Notes: generated by a model from the sequence alone, not told the origin. Shown: positions 26,977-34,893, counted from the stretch's first letter. The stretch: 64,000 bases of DNA from Desulfovibrio desulfuricans (GCF_004801255.1 NZ_CP036295.1:2504001-2568000); one strand, 5' to 3'. Translations and numbers: made by a program.

Positions 26977-27879
26977 ATGCCCGAACGTGCACCTGTCGTT
27001 GCCGGGCGCTTCTACCCTGCCGCTCCTGACGAGCTGCAGACGGAAGCAAGGTCATGGCTTACAGCTGGCAAAACCTATGCGGCCACAGCGCCCCTTGATA
27101 CCGGGCGCAGCCCTTCGGCGAGCCTGCGCGGTTTCATGCTGCCCCACGCGGGCTATGCATACTGCGGCAAGGTACTGGGCGCTGCGCTGGCAAGCCCATG
27201 GGAGGGAACCACCGCCGGGGCCTGCCTGCCGGAGCGGCTTGTTATTCTCTGCCCCAACCATACGGGCAGGGGCGCGCCGCTGGGGGTCTGGCCCGAGGGC
27301 GCGTGGCGCACGCCGCTTGGCAACGTGCCCGTGGATGCCGCAATGGCTGCAGCCCTGTGCGGTGCTGGCGGCTTTGAGCCAGACCTGCAGTCGCACCTTG
27401 ACGAGCATTCCATCGAAGTGCTGCTGCCCTTTTTGCAGTGCCTGCCCCCGCCGCATGGCAAAACCGGCGCGCTACGCAGCATCACGCCCGTATGCGTGGG
27501 CACCATGCAGCATGACGCGCTGCTGCAGGCCGGGCTGGCCCTGGCCGAGGCCCTGCGCCAGTGCGGGCAGCAGGGTGCGGGCGTGGGCGTCATCGTAAGC
27601 TCGGACATGAACCATTTTGAAGATCAGGAATCCACCATGCACAAGGACTCTCTGGCGCTTTCGCAGGCCCTGGCCTGCGACCCCGAGGGCCTGCTCGCCG
27701 TGGTGCAGCGCAACCGCATAACCATGTGCGGCGCCGCCCCCATGGCCCTGGCCCTGTTTGCCGCCCACGCTCTGGGCGACCCATGGGCGGAGCTGTGCAT
27801 GTACGACACCTCGGCCACGGCATCGGGCGACACGCGGCGCGTGGTCGGCTATGCGGGGCTGCGCTTTGGCCTGAACTGA
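26977..27879 (+). CDS. MEMO1-family protein (AmmeMemoRadiSam system protein B)
   Basis: A 300-residue member of the MEMO family, related in fold to extradiol dioxygenases. Characteristic motifs are PVVAGRFYPA at the N-terminus, MLPHAGYAYCG, CPNHTGRG, DEHSIEVLLPFL, SSDMNHFED and the ITMCGAAPM segment. In prokaryotes MEMO often occurs with an AMMECR1 protein and a radical SAM protein; neither is adjacent here. It lies 20 bp after the aldehyde dehydrogenase gene and before a terminator, probably as the last gene of the pyr operon. Its biochemical role is unknown. Confidence 0.87.
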   Translation: MPERAPVVAGRFYPAAPDELQTEARSWLTAGKTYAATAPLDTGRSPSASLRGFMLPHAGYAYCGKVLGAALASPWEGTTAGACLPERLVILCPNHTGRGAPLGVWPEGAWRTPLGNVPVDAAMAAALCGAGGFEPDLQSHLDEHSIEVLLPFLQCLPPPHGKTGALRSITPVCVGTMQHDALLQAGLALAEALRQCGQQGAGVGVIVSSDMNHFEDQESTMHKDSLALSQALACDPEGLLAVVQRNRITMCGAAPMALALFAAHALGDPWAELCMYDTSATASGDTRRVVGYAGLRFGLN

Positions 27880-27919
27880 GCCTTGCGGCAGGGCGCTCAG
27901 CACCTTGCCACCAAGATAT

Positions 27920-27952
27920 GCGGCAGCGGACCACAACCCGCTGCCGCCTTTT
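27920..27952 (+). terminator. Terminator after the MEMO gene
   Basis: GCGGCAGCGG pairs with CCGCTGCCGC around an 8-nt loop, followed by CTTTT. The remaining bases up to 28175 hold no gene I can support. Confidence 0.65.
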
Positions 27953-28175
27953 GCTGCCGCCAGACGACGCGACATCCGCGAAGATCTGTCCGGCTGCATT
28001 TTTTGCTCAGCCGGGGCGCACTGCCCTGCGCCGCAAAATGCCCGTCAACGCTTGAACTTTTCACCCTGCCCGGCTGTTGCTCTCATGCAAAGGGATGCAA
28101 CTGAAACCGCCGCATCTCTGGACAGGGGGGGGCAAGTTTGCCACTATGCGGCATCACAAAACCAAGGGGATTACC

Positions 28176-28502
28176 ATGGAAGTGTGCATTGCCTATCTGC
28201 ATGGCAAACCGGTCATGCTTGAGCTGCGGGACGGCATAGCCTATCTCAACAATGAGGCCCAGCCCATCAAATATCTTAGCGAAGAAAGGCTGCAGGAATT
28301 CAGCGACTCCATCCGGGCCATTCCGTACACCGCCGATGCGGGCTACGAAGCGCTGATCAACGCCAAGCGCGCGGCCTTTATTGTTACGCTGCTCGGCAGC
28401 GCCGTGGGCGAAGAATGCGTTTCGCTGCTGACCCATATTCTGGACCATGTGCACTATGACGTGCTGGAGTTTCTGGGCGAGACCGGAGAAGAAGATGCTT
28501 GA
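28176..28502 (+). CDS. Conserved-looking small protein of the SMS cassette (108 aa, unknown)
   Basis: I do not recognise the family. The ATG at 28176 follows an AAGGGGA site and gives 108 residues. The first half is beta-rich (IAYLHGKPVMLELRDGIAYL), the second helical, with a His-rich LTHILDHVHYDVLEF segment and an acidic end. There are two Cys and no membrane segment. Its stop overlaps the smsC start by 8 bp, so it is translationally coupled to the Fe-S assembly genes and may be an accessory factor. This is inference from context only. Confidence 0.7.
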   Translation: MEVCIAYLHGKPVMLELRDGIAYLNNEAQPIKYLSEERLQEFSDSIRAIPYTADAGYEALINAKRAAFIVTLLGSAVGEECVSLLTHILDHVHYDVLEFLGETGEEDA

Positions 28503-29289
28503 AATCCGCGATCTGCATGTTTCGGTCAAGGGCACGCCCGTACTCAGGGGCATTAACCTGCACATCCGCCCTGGCGAAACATTTATTCTTTTTGGCCCCA
28601 ACGGCTCGGGCAAAACCACGCTGCTCATGACCCTCATGGGCTTTGCTGGGTACGAGGTCACGCAGGGGCGGATCATCTACAAGGGTACCGACATCACCAA
28701 CGCGCCCATGTACGAGCGGGCGCGGCTCGGCATAGGCATGTCGTTTCAGCGGCCCCCTACCATCCACGGCCTGCCTACGGGCAAACTGGTGGAGCTGTGC
28801 GGGCGCGGGCGCAAGCTGGACATCGAGGGCATGGCCCGCAAGGTGCATTTTGACCACTTTCTTGCGCGCGACGTGAACGCGGGATTTTCCGGCGGCGAGA
28901 TCAAGCGCTCGGAGCTGCTGCAGCTCATGGCCCAAAAGCCCGATCTGCTGCTGTTTGACGAGCCGGAATCGGGCGTGGACCTCGAAAACATGGCCCTTGT
29001 GGGCAAAACCGTACGCTTTCTGCTTGACGGCATGCCCGAACGATGTTGCGCCACGCTTGCGCAGCGCGAAAAGGTGCGCTCCACAAGCGGTCTCATCATC
29101 ACCCACACCGGCCATATTCTTGAATACGTCAACGCCCACCGGGGGCAGGTCATGTATCAGGGCAAGCTGTGCTGCGAGGCGCGCCCCCGCGAAATTCTCG
29201 ACCACATTGCCACCCACGGCTATCAGGAATGTCTGCGCTGCCTCACCGGCGACATGCTTGGCAAAATTGCGGAGGCGCCCCTTAAATGA
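28495..29289 (+). CDS. smsC: SufC/SmsC-type ATPase for Fe-S cluster assembly
   Basis: Soluble ABC ATPase that drives the SmsB/SufB scaffold. The 264-residue protein has Walker A GPNGSGKTT, the signature FSGGEIKRSE (the SufC variant) and Walker B LLLFDEPESGVDLENM, followed by ITHTGHILEYV. It is longer than typical SufC, with an extra Cys-containing C-terminus (CCEARP, ECLRCLTGD). It is next to a single SufB/D-like scaffold gene with no sufE, sufS or sufD, which is the minimal SMS arrangement of anaerobes. Confidence 0.9.
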   Translation: MLEIRDLHVSVKGTPVLRGINLHIRPGETFILFGPNGSGKTTLLMTLMGFAGYEVTQGRIIYKGTDITNAPMYERARLGIGMSFQRPPTIHGLPTGKLVELCGRGRKLDIEGMARKVHFDHFLARDVNAGFSGGEIKRSELLQLMAQKPDLLLFDEPESGVDLENMALVGKTVRFLLDGMPERCCATLAQREKVRSTSGLIITHTGHILEYVNAHRGQVMYQGKLCCEARPREILDHIATHGYQECLRCLTGDMLGKIAEAPLK

Positions 29290-30449
29290 GCTCTGTAAAT
29301 CTCTCCCGCTTTCAGTTTAGCGGCGGCGAAAACGCCGCCCCCATCGAAAACCTTGCCTCCCTGCCCCGCGAAGATCAGGAACGCCTGGTGCTGGCGGGCA
29401 TCGACGTGAACGACAATACCGCCAGCGGCGCGTTCATGCAGCTCAACCACGCAGGCGTGCACTGCGAGACGCGCCATGAGGGGCTTGACCTCATGGACAT
29501 TCGGGCGGCGCTGAAAAAATTTGACGGTCTGCCCCGCTATTACTGGCAACTGCTCAATCCTGAAAAGGACGAATTTACGCGCATGGCGCAGGAGCACTGC
29601 AACGGCGGCTACTTTGTGCGGGCGCGCAAGGGCGTTAAAATCGCCCAGCCCGTGCAGTCGTGCATGTTTATCAAGGGGCACGGCGCTGGCCAGAGCATCC
29701 ACAACATCGTGGTGGTTGAAGAAGGCGCCGAGCTGCACATCCTCGGCGGCTGCGCCACCGCCCACGAAGCCAGGGATGCCGCCCATCTGGGCATTACCGA
29801 ATATTATGTGGAAAAGGGCGGCAAACTCACCTTTACCATGATCCATAACTGGGGCGACAGCACCACCGTGCGCCCCCGCTCCGCCGGTATTGTGGAGGCG
29901 GGGGGCGAGTTTCAGAACAACTACATTCTGCTCAAGCCAGTGGGCGACCTGCAGATGTACCCCACCATGAAGCTGGCCGGGGCCGGAGCCGTGGCCCGCT
30001 TCAACTCGGTGATCGTTGCTCCCACAGGCTCGCATGTGGACTGCGGCAACCGCATAGACCTTGCGGCCCCTGAAACACGCGGCGAGATCATCTCGCGCGT
30101 GGTCACCACGGGCGGCACGGTCATCAACCGGGGTTTTATCGGCGCTTCCGCCGCACCCGCCAAGGGACACCTTGAATGCAAGGGGCTTATTCTCGGCGGC
30201 GGGCGCATGCATGCCATCCCGGAGCTGGACAGCAACCAGGCCGGCGTGGAGCTTTCGCACGAGGCGGCTGTGGGCAAGATCGCGCAGGAGGAAATTGAAT
30301 ACCTCATGGCGCGCGGTCTGGACGAGGACGAAGCCGCCGCCACCATCGTGCGGGGCTTTTTGAATGTGGACATCATGGGCCTTCCCGCCCAGTTAAAAAA
30401 AGCCATGGACGAGCAGATATCCCGGCTTGAAGCGGGCAACGCCATGTAA
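29286..30449 (+). CDS. smsB: SufB/SmsB-type Fe-S cluster scaffold
   Basis: Scaffold protein on which Fe-S clusters are built with ATP from SmsC. The 387-residue protein has the SufB/D right-handed beta-helix pattern: GQSIHNIVVVEEGAEL, HILGGCATA, FTMIHNWG, RFNSVIVAPTGSHVDCGNRI, SRVVTTGG, CKGLILGG and the C-terminal SHEAAVGKIAQEEIEYLMARGL. It overlaps smsC by 4 bp (ATGA). With smsC it forms the two-gene system of anaerobes and archaea. Confidence 0.92.
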   Translation: MSSVNLSRFQFSGGENAAPIENLASLPREDQERLVLAGIDVNDNTASGAFMQLNHAGVHCETRHEGLDLMDIRAALKKFDGLPRYYWQLLNPEKDEFTRMAQEHCNGGYFVRARKGVKIAQPVQSCMFIKGHGAGQSIHNIVVVEEGAELHILGGCATAHEARDAAHLGITEYYVEKGGKLTFTMIHNWGDSTTVRPRSAGIVEAGGEFQNNYILLKPVGDLQMYPTMKLAGAGAVARFNSVIVAPTGSHVDCGNRIDLAAPETRGEIISRVVTTGGTVINRGFIGASAAPAKGHLECKGLILGGGRMHAIPELDSNQAGVELSHEAAVGKIAQEEIEYLMARGLDEDEAAATIVRGFLNVDIMGLPAQLKKAMDEQISRLEAGNAM

Positions 30450-30581
30450 CAGCGGCCTGCTCCGGCCCGCCCGCAAGGGCTGCCAAAGCAATCTGCAGCA
30501 CTGCCACGCGGACGGCTCAGGGGCAGCGGGAATACCCGCACTTGACCGATGCGGGCCTTGCGGCTATATTTCCCCTCCTTG

Positions 30582-30657
30582 GGGCCTATAGCTCAGTTGG
30601 TAGAGCCTCCGGCTCATAACCGGCCCGTCCCAGGTTCGAGTCCTGGTGGGCCCACCA
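30582..30657 (+). tRNA. tRNA with CAU anticodon (tRNA-Met, elongator type, or tRNA-Ile2)
   Basis: A 76-nt cloverleaf with encoded CCA. The acceptor GGGCCTA pairs with TGGGCCC, the D-arm is GCTC/GAGC with AGTTGGTA, the anticodon loop is CTCATAA, and the T-arm is CCAGG-TTCGAGT-CCTGG. The first anticodon-stem pair (27-43) is mismatched. The first pair is G-C, which argues against initiator tRNA; elongator Met and lysidine-modified Ile2 cannot be told apart by eye. A direct repeat begins at its CCA end. Confidence 0.93.
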
Positions 30658-30710
30658 AGAACTGTTCAGACAAAGTCCGCCGAAGTTGCACAACTTCGGC
30701 GGACTTTGCG
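30655..30710 (+). repeat. Left 56-bp direct repeat of the Mrr element, containing a perfect 38-bp palindrome
   Basis: It begins with CCAAGAACTGTT at the tRNA CCA end. Bases 30671-30708 are a perfect 18-bp inverted repeat (CAAAGTCCGCCGAAGTTG) around CA. It matches 32616-32671 at 52 of 56 positions and may act as tRNA terminator and attachment site. Confidence 0.85.
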
Positions 30711-30769
30711 TTTATGGCAAAACAGGCTTCTTTTAGGTCCATCTAGGTTCGTTGACAGCCTCAACTTTT

Positions 30770-30789
30770 GGGGCAACTTTAGGGGCAAC
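30770..30789 (+). repeat. Tandem GGGGCAAC motifs, 12-bp period (left end)
   Basis: GGGGCAAC at 30770 and 30782. The same pair with the same period and orientation is near the other end of the element, which fits integrase arm-type sites. Confidence 0.5.
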
Positions 30790-30817
30790 AGCAAGCCACC
30801 TCGGAGGTATTGCCCCC

Positions 30818-30921
30818 ATGCCCTCATCGACACCGCAATCCGTGCCATAAAACCGACCTCTAAGACCGCCAAATTCTTTGACGGAGAGGGCTGTACCTTG
30901 AAGTTGGCCCCAGCGGGGCAA
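30818..30921 (+). pseudogene. Remnant of a tyrosine-recombinase (P4-type integrase) gene, N-terminal end only
   Basis: Translation from 30823 gives LIDTAIRAIKPTSKTAKFF followed by DGEG, then KLAPAG, the typical first 40 residues of P4-like integrases (DUF4102 domain). An ATG at 30818 preceded by GGAGG (30803-30807) is in a different frame; one missing C in the ATGCCC segment would join them. No catalytic R-H-R-Y domain follows, so only the 5' stub of the gene remains. Its place just after a tRNA gene fits an integrated element that has decayed. Confidence 0.65.
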
Positions 30922-31057
30922 GCGGCATATTTTTCGGGAGAGGGTCATGACGACACTTTTTTCAGCGAATTTTTGCTCTACGCGGTGCGGATGGAAAAAC
31001 GAAGGCCCCGGGCAATTGTAGCCCGGACATGCGTCGGCTTCCTCCGGCCTTTTGTAT

Positions 31058-31086
31058 TTCCCGCAACCAAGCGGGAATTTTTGTTT
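31058..31086 (+). terminator. Hairpin with T tract inside the relic element
   Basis: TTCCCGC and GCGGGAA form a 7-bp stem with a 6-nt loop, followed by TTTTTG. Apart from this and the integrase stub, 30922-31522 holds no gene I can support. Confidence 0.55.
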
Positions 31087-31522
31087 TGTCCGCGCTCAGC
31101 CTCTGTCCAGCTCAAACGCTGTCTTTGACCCATCCCAAACCGCCAGACCAGCCATGCACGCTTGCAATTTCGTGGATGGCAAATTGGCGCGTTGAGCGTC
31201 TAATCAAACTTCTGAACCTCCAGCCTCAGTTCCTTGTGGCGATCATATTCTCAAACAAAACACGCGTAAGCACGCCCCCCCCCGCTGCTCTATTGCTAAC
31301 TTTCAGTAATTCTAGCATTTGAACTTTTGCGCCCTATGCCGTACAAAACCGATATTTGCCTATAGTAAAAGCCCCTGAAATTCATAGCGCCGCAACACAG
31401 GAAACCGCTACCATGACAGCCCGGCCAAAAATCCTTTGACGTGACCTTTCGCGGGAAGCACTGGGCGGCATAAAAACCGCCCGTTGTCTGGTTTGAAGTC
31501 CAACTAAAAATGAGTACCCGGT

Positions 31523-32452
31523 ATGGCAATTCCTGATTTTCAAAGCTTTATGCTGCCTGTATTGCGTCTGGCCGCCAAAGGCCCGTTGCGAACAGCAGAC
31601 GTCATCGCTCAACTATCCGACGCCTTTAATTTGTCTGTAGCAGACAGGCAGGAAATGCTGGCTAGCGGCAGACAGACCCGTGTTGCAAACAGAATTTACT
31701 GGGCGTTTGTGCACCTCACCAAGGCGGGCTTGCTACGGCGTGAGGCGCGCGGCGTCTATGACATCACGGCGGCGGGGCAACATGCCTTGCACGAGGCCCC
31801 CCAACGCATTGATATTAATTTTTTGATGGCCCGCTCCGAAAGCTTTCGCCAGTTTCGCAGTCCTTCCGGCACAACAGGGACAGACAACGAGGCCGAGGGG
31901 CAAATAGCTCCCTCCACCTCAGAAGAGGAAACCCCCGAAGAACGTATTGAAGCCGCATTTGCAGAGCTTAACGGCGCGCTGCGCTCTGATCTTCAGGAAC
32001 ACCTGCAAGCGATGCACGATGCAGACTTTGAACGGCTGATTGTCAAGTTGATGCTTGGCCTGGGATATGGCGCGGGCGGCCTTGGCAAGCGGACAGGTGG
32101 AACTGGAGACGGGGCCATTGATGGCATCATCACAGAGGATGTGCTTGGTCTGGACGTGATCTTTCTGCAAGCGAAGCGGTACTCGCAAGACTCCGCCATC
32201 GGGCCGGATAAAATCCGCGAATTTGCAGGAGCAATGGATGCGCACGGCATCACCAAGGGTGTATTTGTTACCACAAGCCGCTATACAAAAGCCGCCCGTG
32301 AATACGCGGAGCGCAGCCACAAGCGCCTGCGGCTTATTGATGGCCATGAGCTGGCGGGCCTTATGGTGCAGCACGGCATTGGCGTTAGAAGCTACAGAAC
32401 TCTGGAACTGAAGAAGCTCGACGTTGATTTTTTTGACGAGCTGGGAGAATAA
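31523..32452 (+). CDS. mrr: Mrr-family restriction endonuclease
   Basis: Type IV-like restriction protein expected to cut modified DNA. The 309-residue protein has an N-terminal winged-helix Mrr_N domain (residues 1-95, ending in HLTKAGLLRREARGVYDIT), an acidic linker, and a C-terminal Mrr catalytic domain (about 165-290) with the PD-(D/E)xK pattern: DGAIDGIITED and then FLQAKRY, where the Asp and the QAK triad are the catalytic positions. ITKGVFVTTSRYTKAAREYA is also typical. It is the only intact gene between the direct repeats at 30655 and 32616, so it looks like element cargo. The start at ATG 31523 lacks a strong ribosome-binding site. Confidence 0.9.
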   Translation: MAIPDFQSFMLPVLRLAAKGPLRTADVIAQLSDAFNLSVADRQEMLASGRQTRVANRIYWAFVHLTKAGLLRREARGVYDITAAGQHALHEAPQRIDINFLMARSESFRQFRSPSGTTGTDNEAEGQIAPSTSEEETPEERIEAAFAELNGALRSDLQEHLQAMHDADFERLIVKLMLGLGYGAGGLGKRTGGTGDGAIDGIITEDVLGLDVIFLQAKRYSQDSAIGPDKIREFAGAMDAHGITKGVFVTTSRYTKAAREYAERSHKRLRLIDGHELAGLMVQHGIGVRSYRTLELKKLDVDFFDELGE

Positions 32453-32526
32453 AGCATCACAGGCTAAATTGGTTAAGCAAGGCTCAACCGAATATATTAT
32501 ACTCTAGTTGCGCACCAAATAAAAAA

Positions 32527-32547
32527 GGGGGCAACCTTGGGGGCAAC
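32527..32547 (+). repeat. Tandem GGGGGCAAC motifs, 12-bp period (right end)
   Basis: GGGGGCAAC at 32527 and 32539, in the same orientation and period as the pair at 30770. The rest of 32453-32778 is AT-rich and non-coding. Confidence 0.5.
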
Positions 32548-32615
32548 TATTCGTTTGAAGCAAAAATACATTATATATTACAAATAGTTGATATTAATAT
32601 CCAGTTGATTGTGGT

Positions 32616-32671
32616 CCAAGAACTGTTTAGACAACGTCCGCCGAAGTTGCACAACTTCGGCGGGCGTTGCG
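32616..32671 (+). repeat. Right 56-bp direct repeat with 38-bp palindrome
   Basis: Begins CCAAGAACTGTT. The palindrome spans 32632-32669 with one G.T pair. Compared with the left copy, A to C in the left arm is matched by T to G in the right arm, so base pairing is kept. Confidence 0.85.
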
Positions 32672-32778
32672 CTTGATGAAAAAAGGCTGAAAACTGGGTT
32701 CATGGCAAGCCGGAACGCCAATGTGCCCCGGCTTGCCACAAACGCCGATTTTTCAGCCCCGGTGTGGCATAACGCCAA

Positions 32779-33444
32779 CTAGTTTGCCGCGTTCTGCCCC
32801 GCTGCCTTACCGGTTATTTTTATCAGTTCAGCCAGCAGGCCCAGAGATTGCCTGCCTTCTGCGCTGCACAGCGTGCCAAAGAGGCCCAACACGCCCGTGG
32901 GCTTCACGCTGTCCATGTCAATCTCGCCCAGCATGGCCATCAGCTTTGTTATCCTGGCCTGCAGGTCGGGGTCGGCAAGCCGTTGCAGCTGACTGACCAA
33001 AAAGGTCAGGCCTTCGCCCGTGTTGGCAATATCTTCGGGACTCATGGAACCCAGCAGATTGCCACCGGCGCTTTTGAAGGCGGACATCTTTTCAAACACG
33101 CCGTCCTTTTCCCACGCGCCCATCTTTTCAATAATGTGCGGAAACGTCGGCGCAACCGCAGGATGCAGAATGTTCCACAGGTCGGCGGCGTTTTCCAGCT
33201 GGTCGAGCAGCCACGTAAGCTTGGGAACGGTCAACAGGCCCTTTCGGCCCAGAGCGAGTATGTCGTCGAGCGTAACCCTGCCGTTGAGGGTCTCCATCTC
33301 TTCGACCATAAGGCGAAAGGCATGGTTGCCGATCGGCGTCAGCTGCTCCATCAGCATCCGGCTGTTTTCCTTGCTCTGTTGAAGGTCGCTGAGCTTGTCT
33401 TCAATAGCTGCCAGCCGCTCAAGAATTTTATCTTCAGGTGTCAT
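32779..33444 (-). CDS. DUF1641 family protein, partner of the SQR-like flavoprotein
   Basis: A 221-residue soluble helical protein. The N-terminus is a short coiled coil (ILERLAAIEDKLSDLQQ); the C-terminal half carries the DUF1641 pattern (GLTFLVSQLQRLADPDLQARI, then GVLGLFGTL). DUF1641 proteins are commonly encoded next to sulfide:quinone oxidoreductases and similar flavoproteins, as here, but their role is not established. The start codon overlaps the stop of the upstream gene by 4 bp (ATGA), so the pair is coupled. Confidence 0.85.
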   Translation of the reverse strand: MTPEDKILERLAAIEDKLSDLQQSKENSRMLMEQLTPIGNHAFRLMVEEMETLNGRVTLDDILALGRKGLLTVPKLTWLLDQLENAADLWNILHPAVAPTFPHIIEKMGAWEKDGVFEKMSAFKSAGGNLLGSMSPEDIANTGEGLTFLVSQLQRLADPDLQARITKLMAMLGEIDMDSVKPTGVLGLFGTLCSAEGRQSLGLLAELIKITGKAAGQNAAN

Positions 33445-34700
33445 ATGGTCCCTCCAGCCTCCTTGCTGCGCAGCAAGGAGGTATCCTTACCTGCAAGATA
33501 CATATTGGGCTCAAACGGAAGCTCGTGTCCCTTCAGCATAAGGTTGTAATACACCCATTTGAACATGAGCTTTCCCCAATAATTGATGTGGCTTTCGCCC
33601 AGCAGCTCAAAGGGGCCGACCCCAGGAAGCGGAAACATGCCCGGCAGGGGTTCGATGGCATAGCTGAAATCGATCAGCGAGGCCTTTTCAAAACCCGTGA
33701 CGATAAAGCAGTTGGTATGCCCGTCAAACCTGTAATAGTTGTCGGTTCCTTCAATGTCCGACAACAGGTTTTGGGCGATGACATCAGCTTCAAAATGGGC
33801 GACAGATCCGGCTTTTGATGCGGGGACGTTTGTTGCGTCGCCAATGATATACATGTTTTCGTACTTTTTCGCCTTCAGCAGTTCCTTGTCCGTGTCAATG
33901 AAGCCGGTTACGTCGGACACTTCAGAGTCGATGAGGAATTGCTGCCCCAGGTTCGGGGGTATCGTCACCAGAAGGTCATAGGCGATTTCGTCGCCTGTTA
34001 CCGAGCTGATCACGGCGCGGTCGGCTTCAACGCTGTCCACAGTCCAGTTTGTGGTGACCTTGATGCCCTTTTTGTCGCACAGCGCGCCAAGAATGTTGTT
34101 TGCCACAGGTTTGGTAAATGCGCCCGTGAGCGGCGTGACAAGCTCGATCTCGACATTGTCGCGCACGCCCATTTTTTGCAGGTACCAGTCGGCCATGTAC
34201 ACAAATTCCAGCGGCGCAACAGGGCACTTGATGGGGGTTTCGCAGATATGCAGAACAAGGCGGCCCTTTTTGAAGTGCTTCAGCTTTTCGCCCAGGGCGG
34301 CGGCCCCGTCATGGGTGTAGAAGTTGTGGATCTTGCCGCCCCAGTCGTCCAGCAGGCCGGGCACTTCATCGGGGGCGATTCTCGCCCCGGAGGCAACCAC
34401 AATCCAGTCGTACGTGTGCGTGCTGTTTTTGCATTCGACCTTGCGCTGCACCGGATCAACGGCAATGATCGTATCAAGCACAAAGTTGACCCCACGGCTG
34501 ATAAAATCCTTTTTGGGCCGGACACAACCCTGCGGAGTGTCAACCCCAAAAGGGATCAAAAGCCAGCCGGGCTGATAGTGATGCACAGGGTCTCTGTCGA
34601 TCAGCGTTATTTCCCATTCTCTTTCATTCAAGAGCTTTCTCATTTTAGTGGCGATCATGGTTCCACCAGCGCCAGCGCCAAGAATAAGCAATTTTTTCAT
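33441..34700 (-). CDS. sqr: Sulfide:quinone oxidoreductase-type FAD protein
   Basis: Predicted membrane-associated flavoprotein passing electrons from sulfide (or another donor) to quinone. The 419-residue protein has the FAD-binding N-terminus LILGAGAGGTMIATK, VVASGARIAPDE, a Cys pair region HICETPIKCPVAPLEF, and the second FAD motif YIIGDATNVPASKAGSVAHFEA. The KCPVAP motif is where SQR enzymes carry a redox-active Cys. The true start is ATG 34700. Whether it oxidises sulfide in a sulfate reducer is unclear; polysulfide handling or another NADH-type reaction is possible. Confidence 0.85.
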   Translation of the reverse strand: MKKLLILGAGAGGTMIATKMRKLLNEREWEITLIDRDPVHHYQPGWLLIPFGVDTPQGCVRPKKDFISRGVNFVLDTIIAVDPVQRKVECKNSTHTYDWIVVASGARIAPDEVPGLLDDWGGKIHNFYTHDGAAALGEKLKHFKKGRLVLHICETPIKCPVAPLEFVYMADWYLQKMGVRDNVEIELVTPLTGAFTKPVANNILGALCDKKGIKVTTNWTVDSVEADRAVISSVTGDEIAYDLLVTIPPNLGQQFLIDSEVSDVTGFIDTDKELLKAKKYENMYIIGDATNVPASKAGSVAHFEADVIAQNLLSDIEGTDNYYRFDGHTNCFIVTGFEKASLIDFSYAIEPLPGMFPLPGVGPFELLGESHINYWGKLMFKWVYYNLMLKGHELPFEPNMYLAGKDTSLLRSKEAGGTI

Positions 34701-34872
34701 GCAATTAACCCCAATGATAAGTATACAGCAACATGCCATAAAAAGGTTTTTCCACTACGCGCAGCCGCAACCATCGCGGCCTATTTCATAGTAGATTGGT
34801 ATTATTTGACTACTAGCACAGGTAATTCCCAACTGCACTATTTATGTGAATGAAATTGGAAAGATATCATTT

Positions 34873-34893
34873 AATACTTACTAGATAAGTATT
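34873..34893. promoter_or_regulatory. Inverted repeat upstream of sqr, possible operator
   Basis: AATACTTA and TAAGTATT form a perfect 8-bp inverted repeat with a 5-bp spacer, in an AT-rich stretch. The intergenic region 34701-35186 otherwise holds no gene. Confidence 0.45.

Noticed and set aside
30549..30746. Short ORF across the tRNA gene
   Set aside because: It is the translation of the tRNA and the adjacent palindrome; the cloverleaf explains the sequence.
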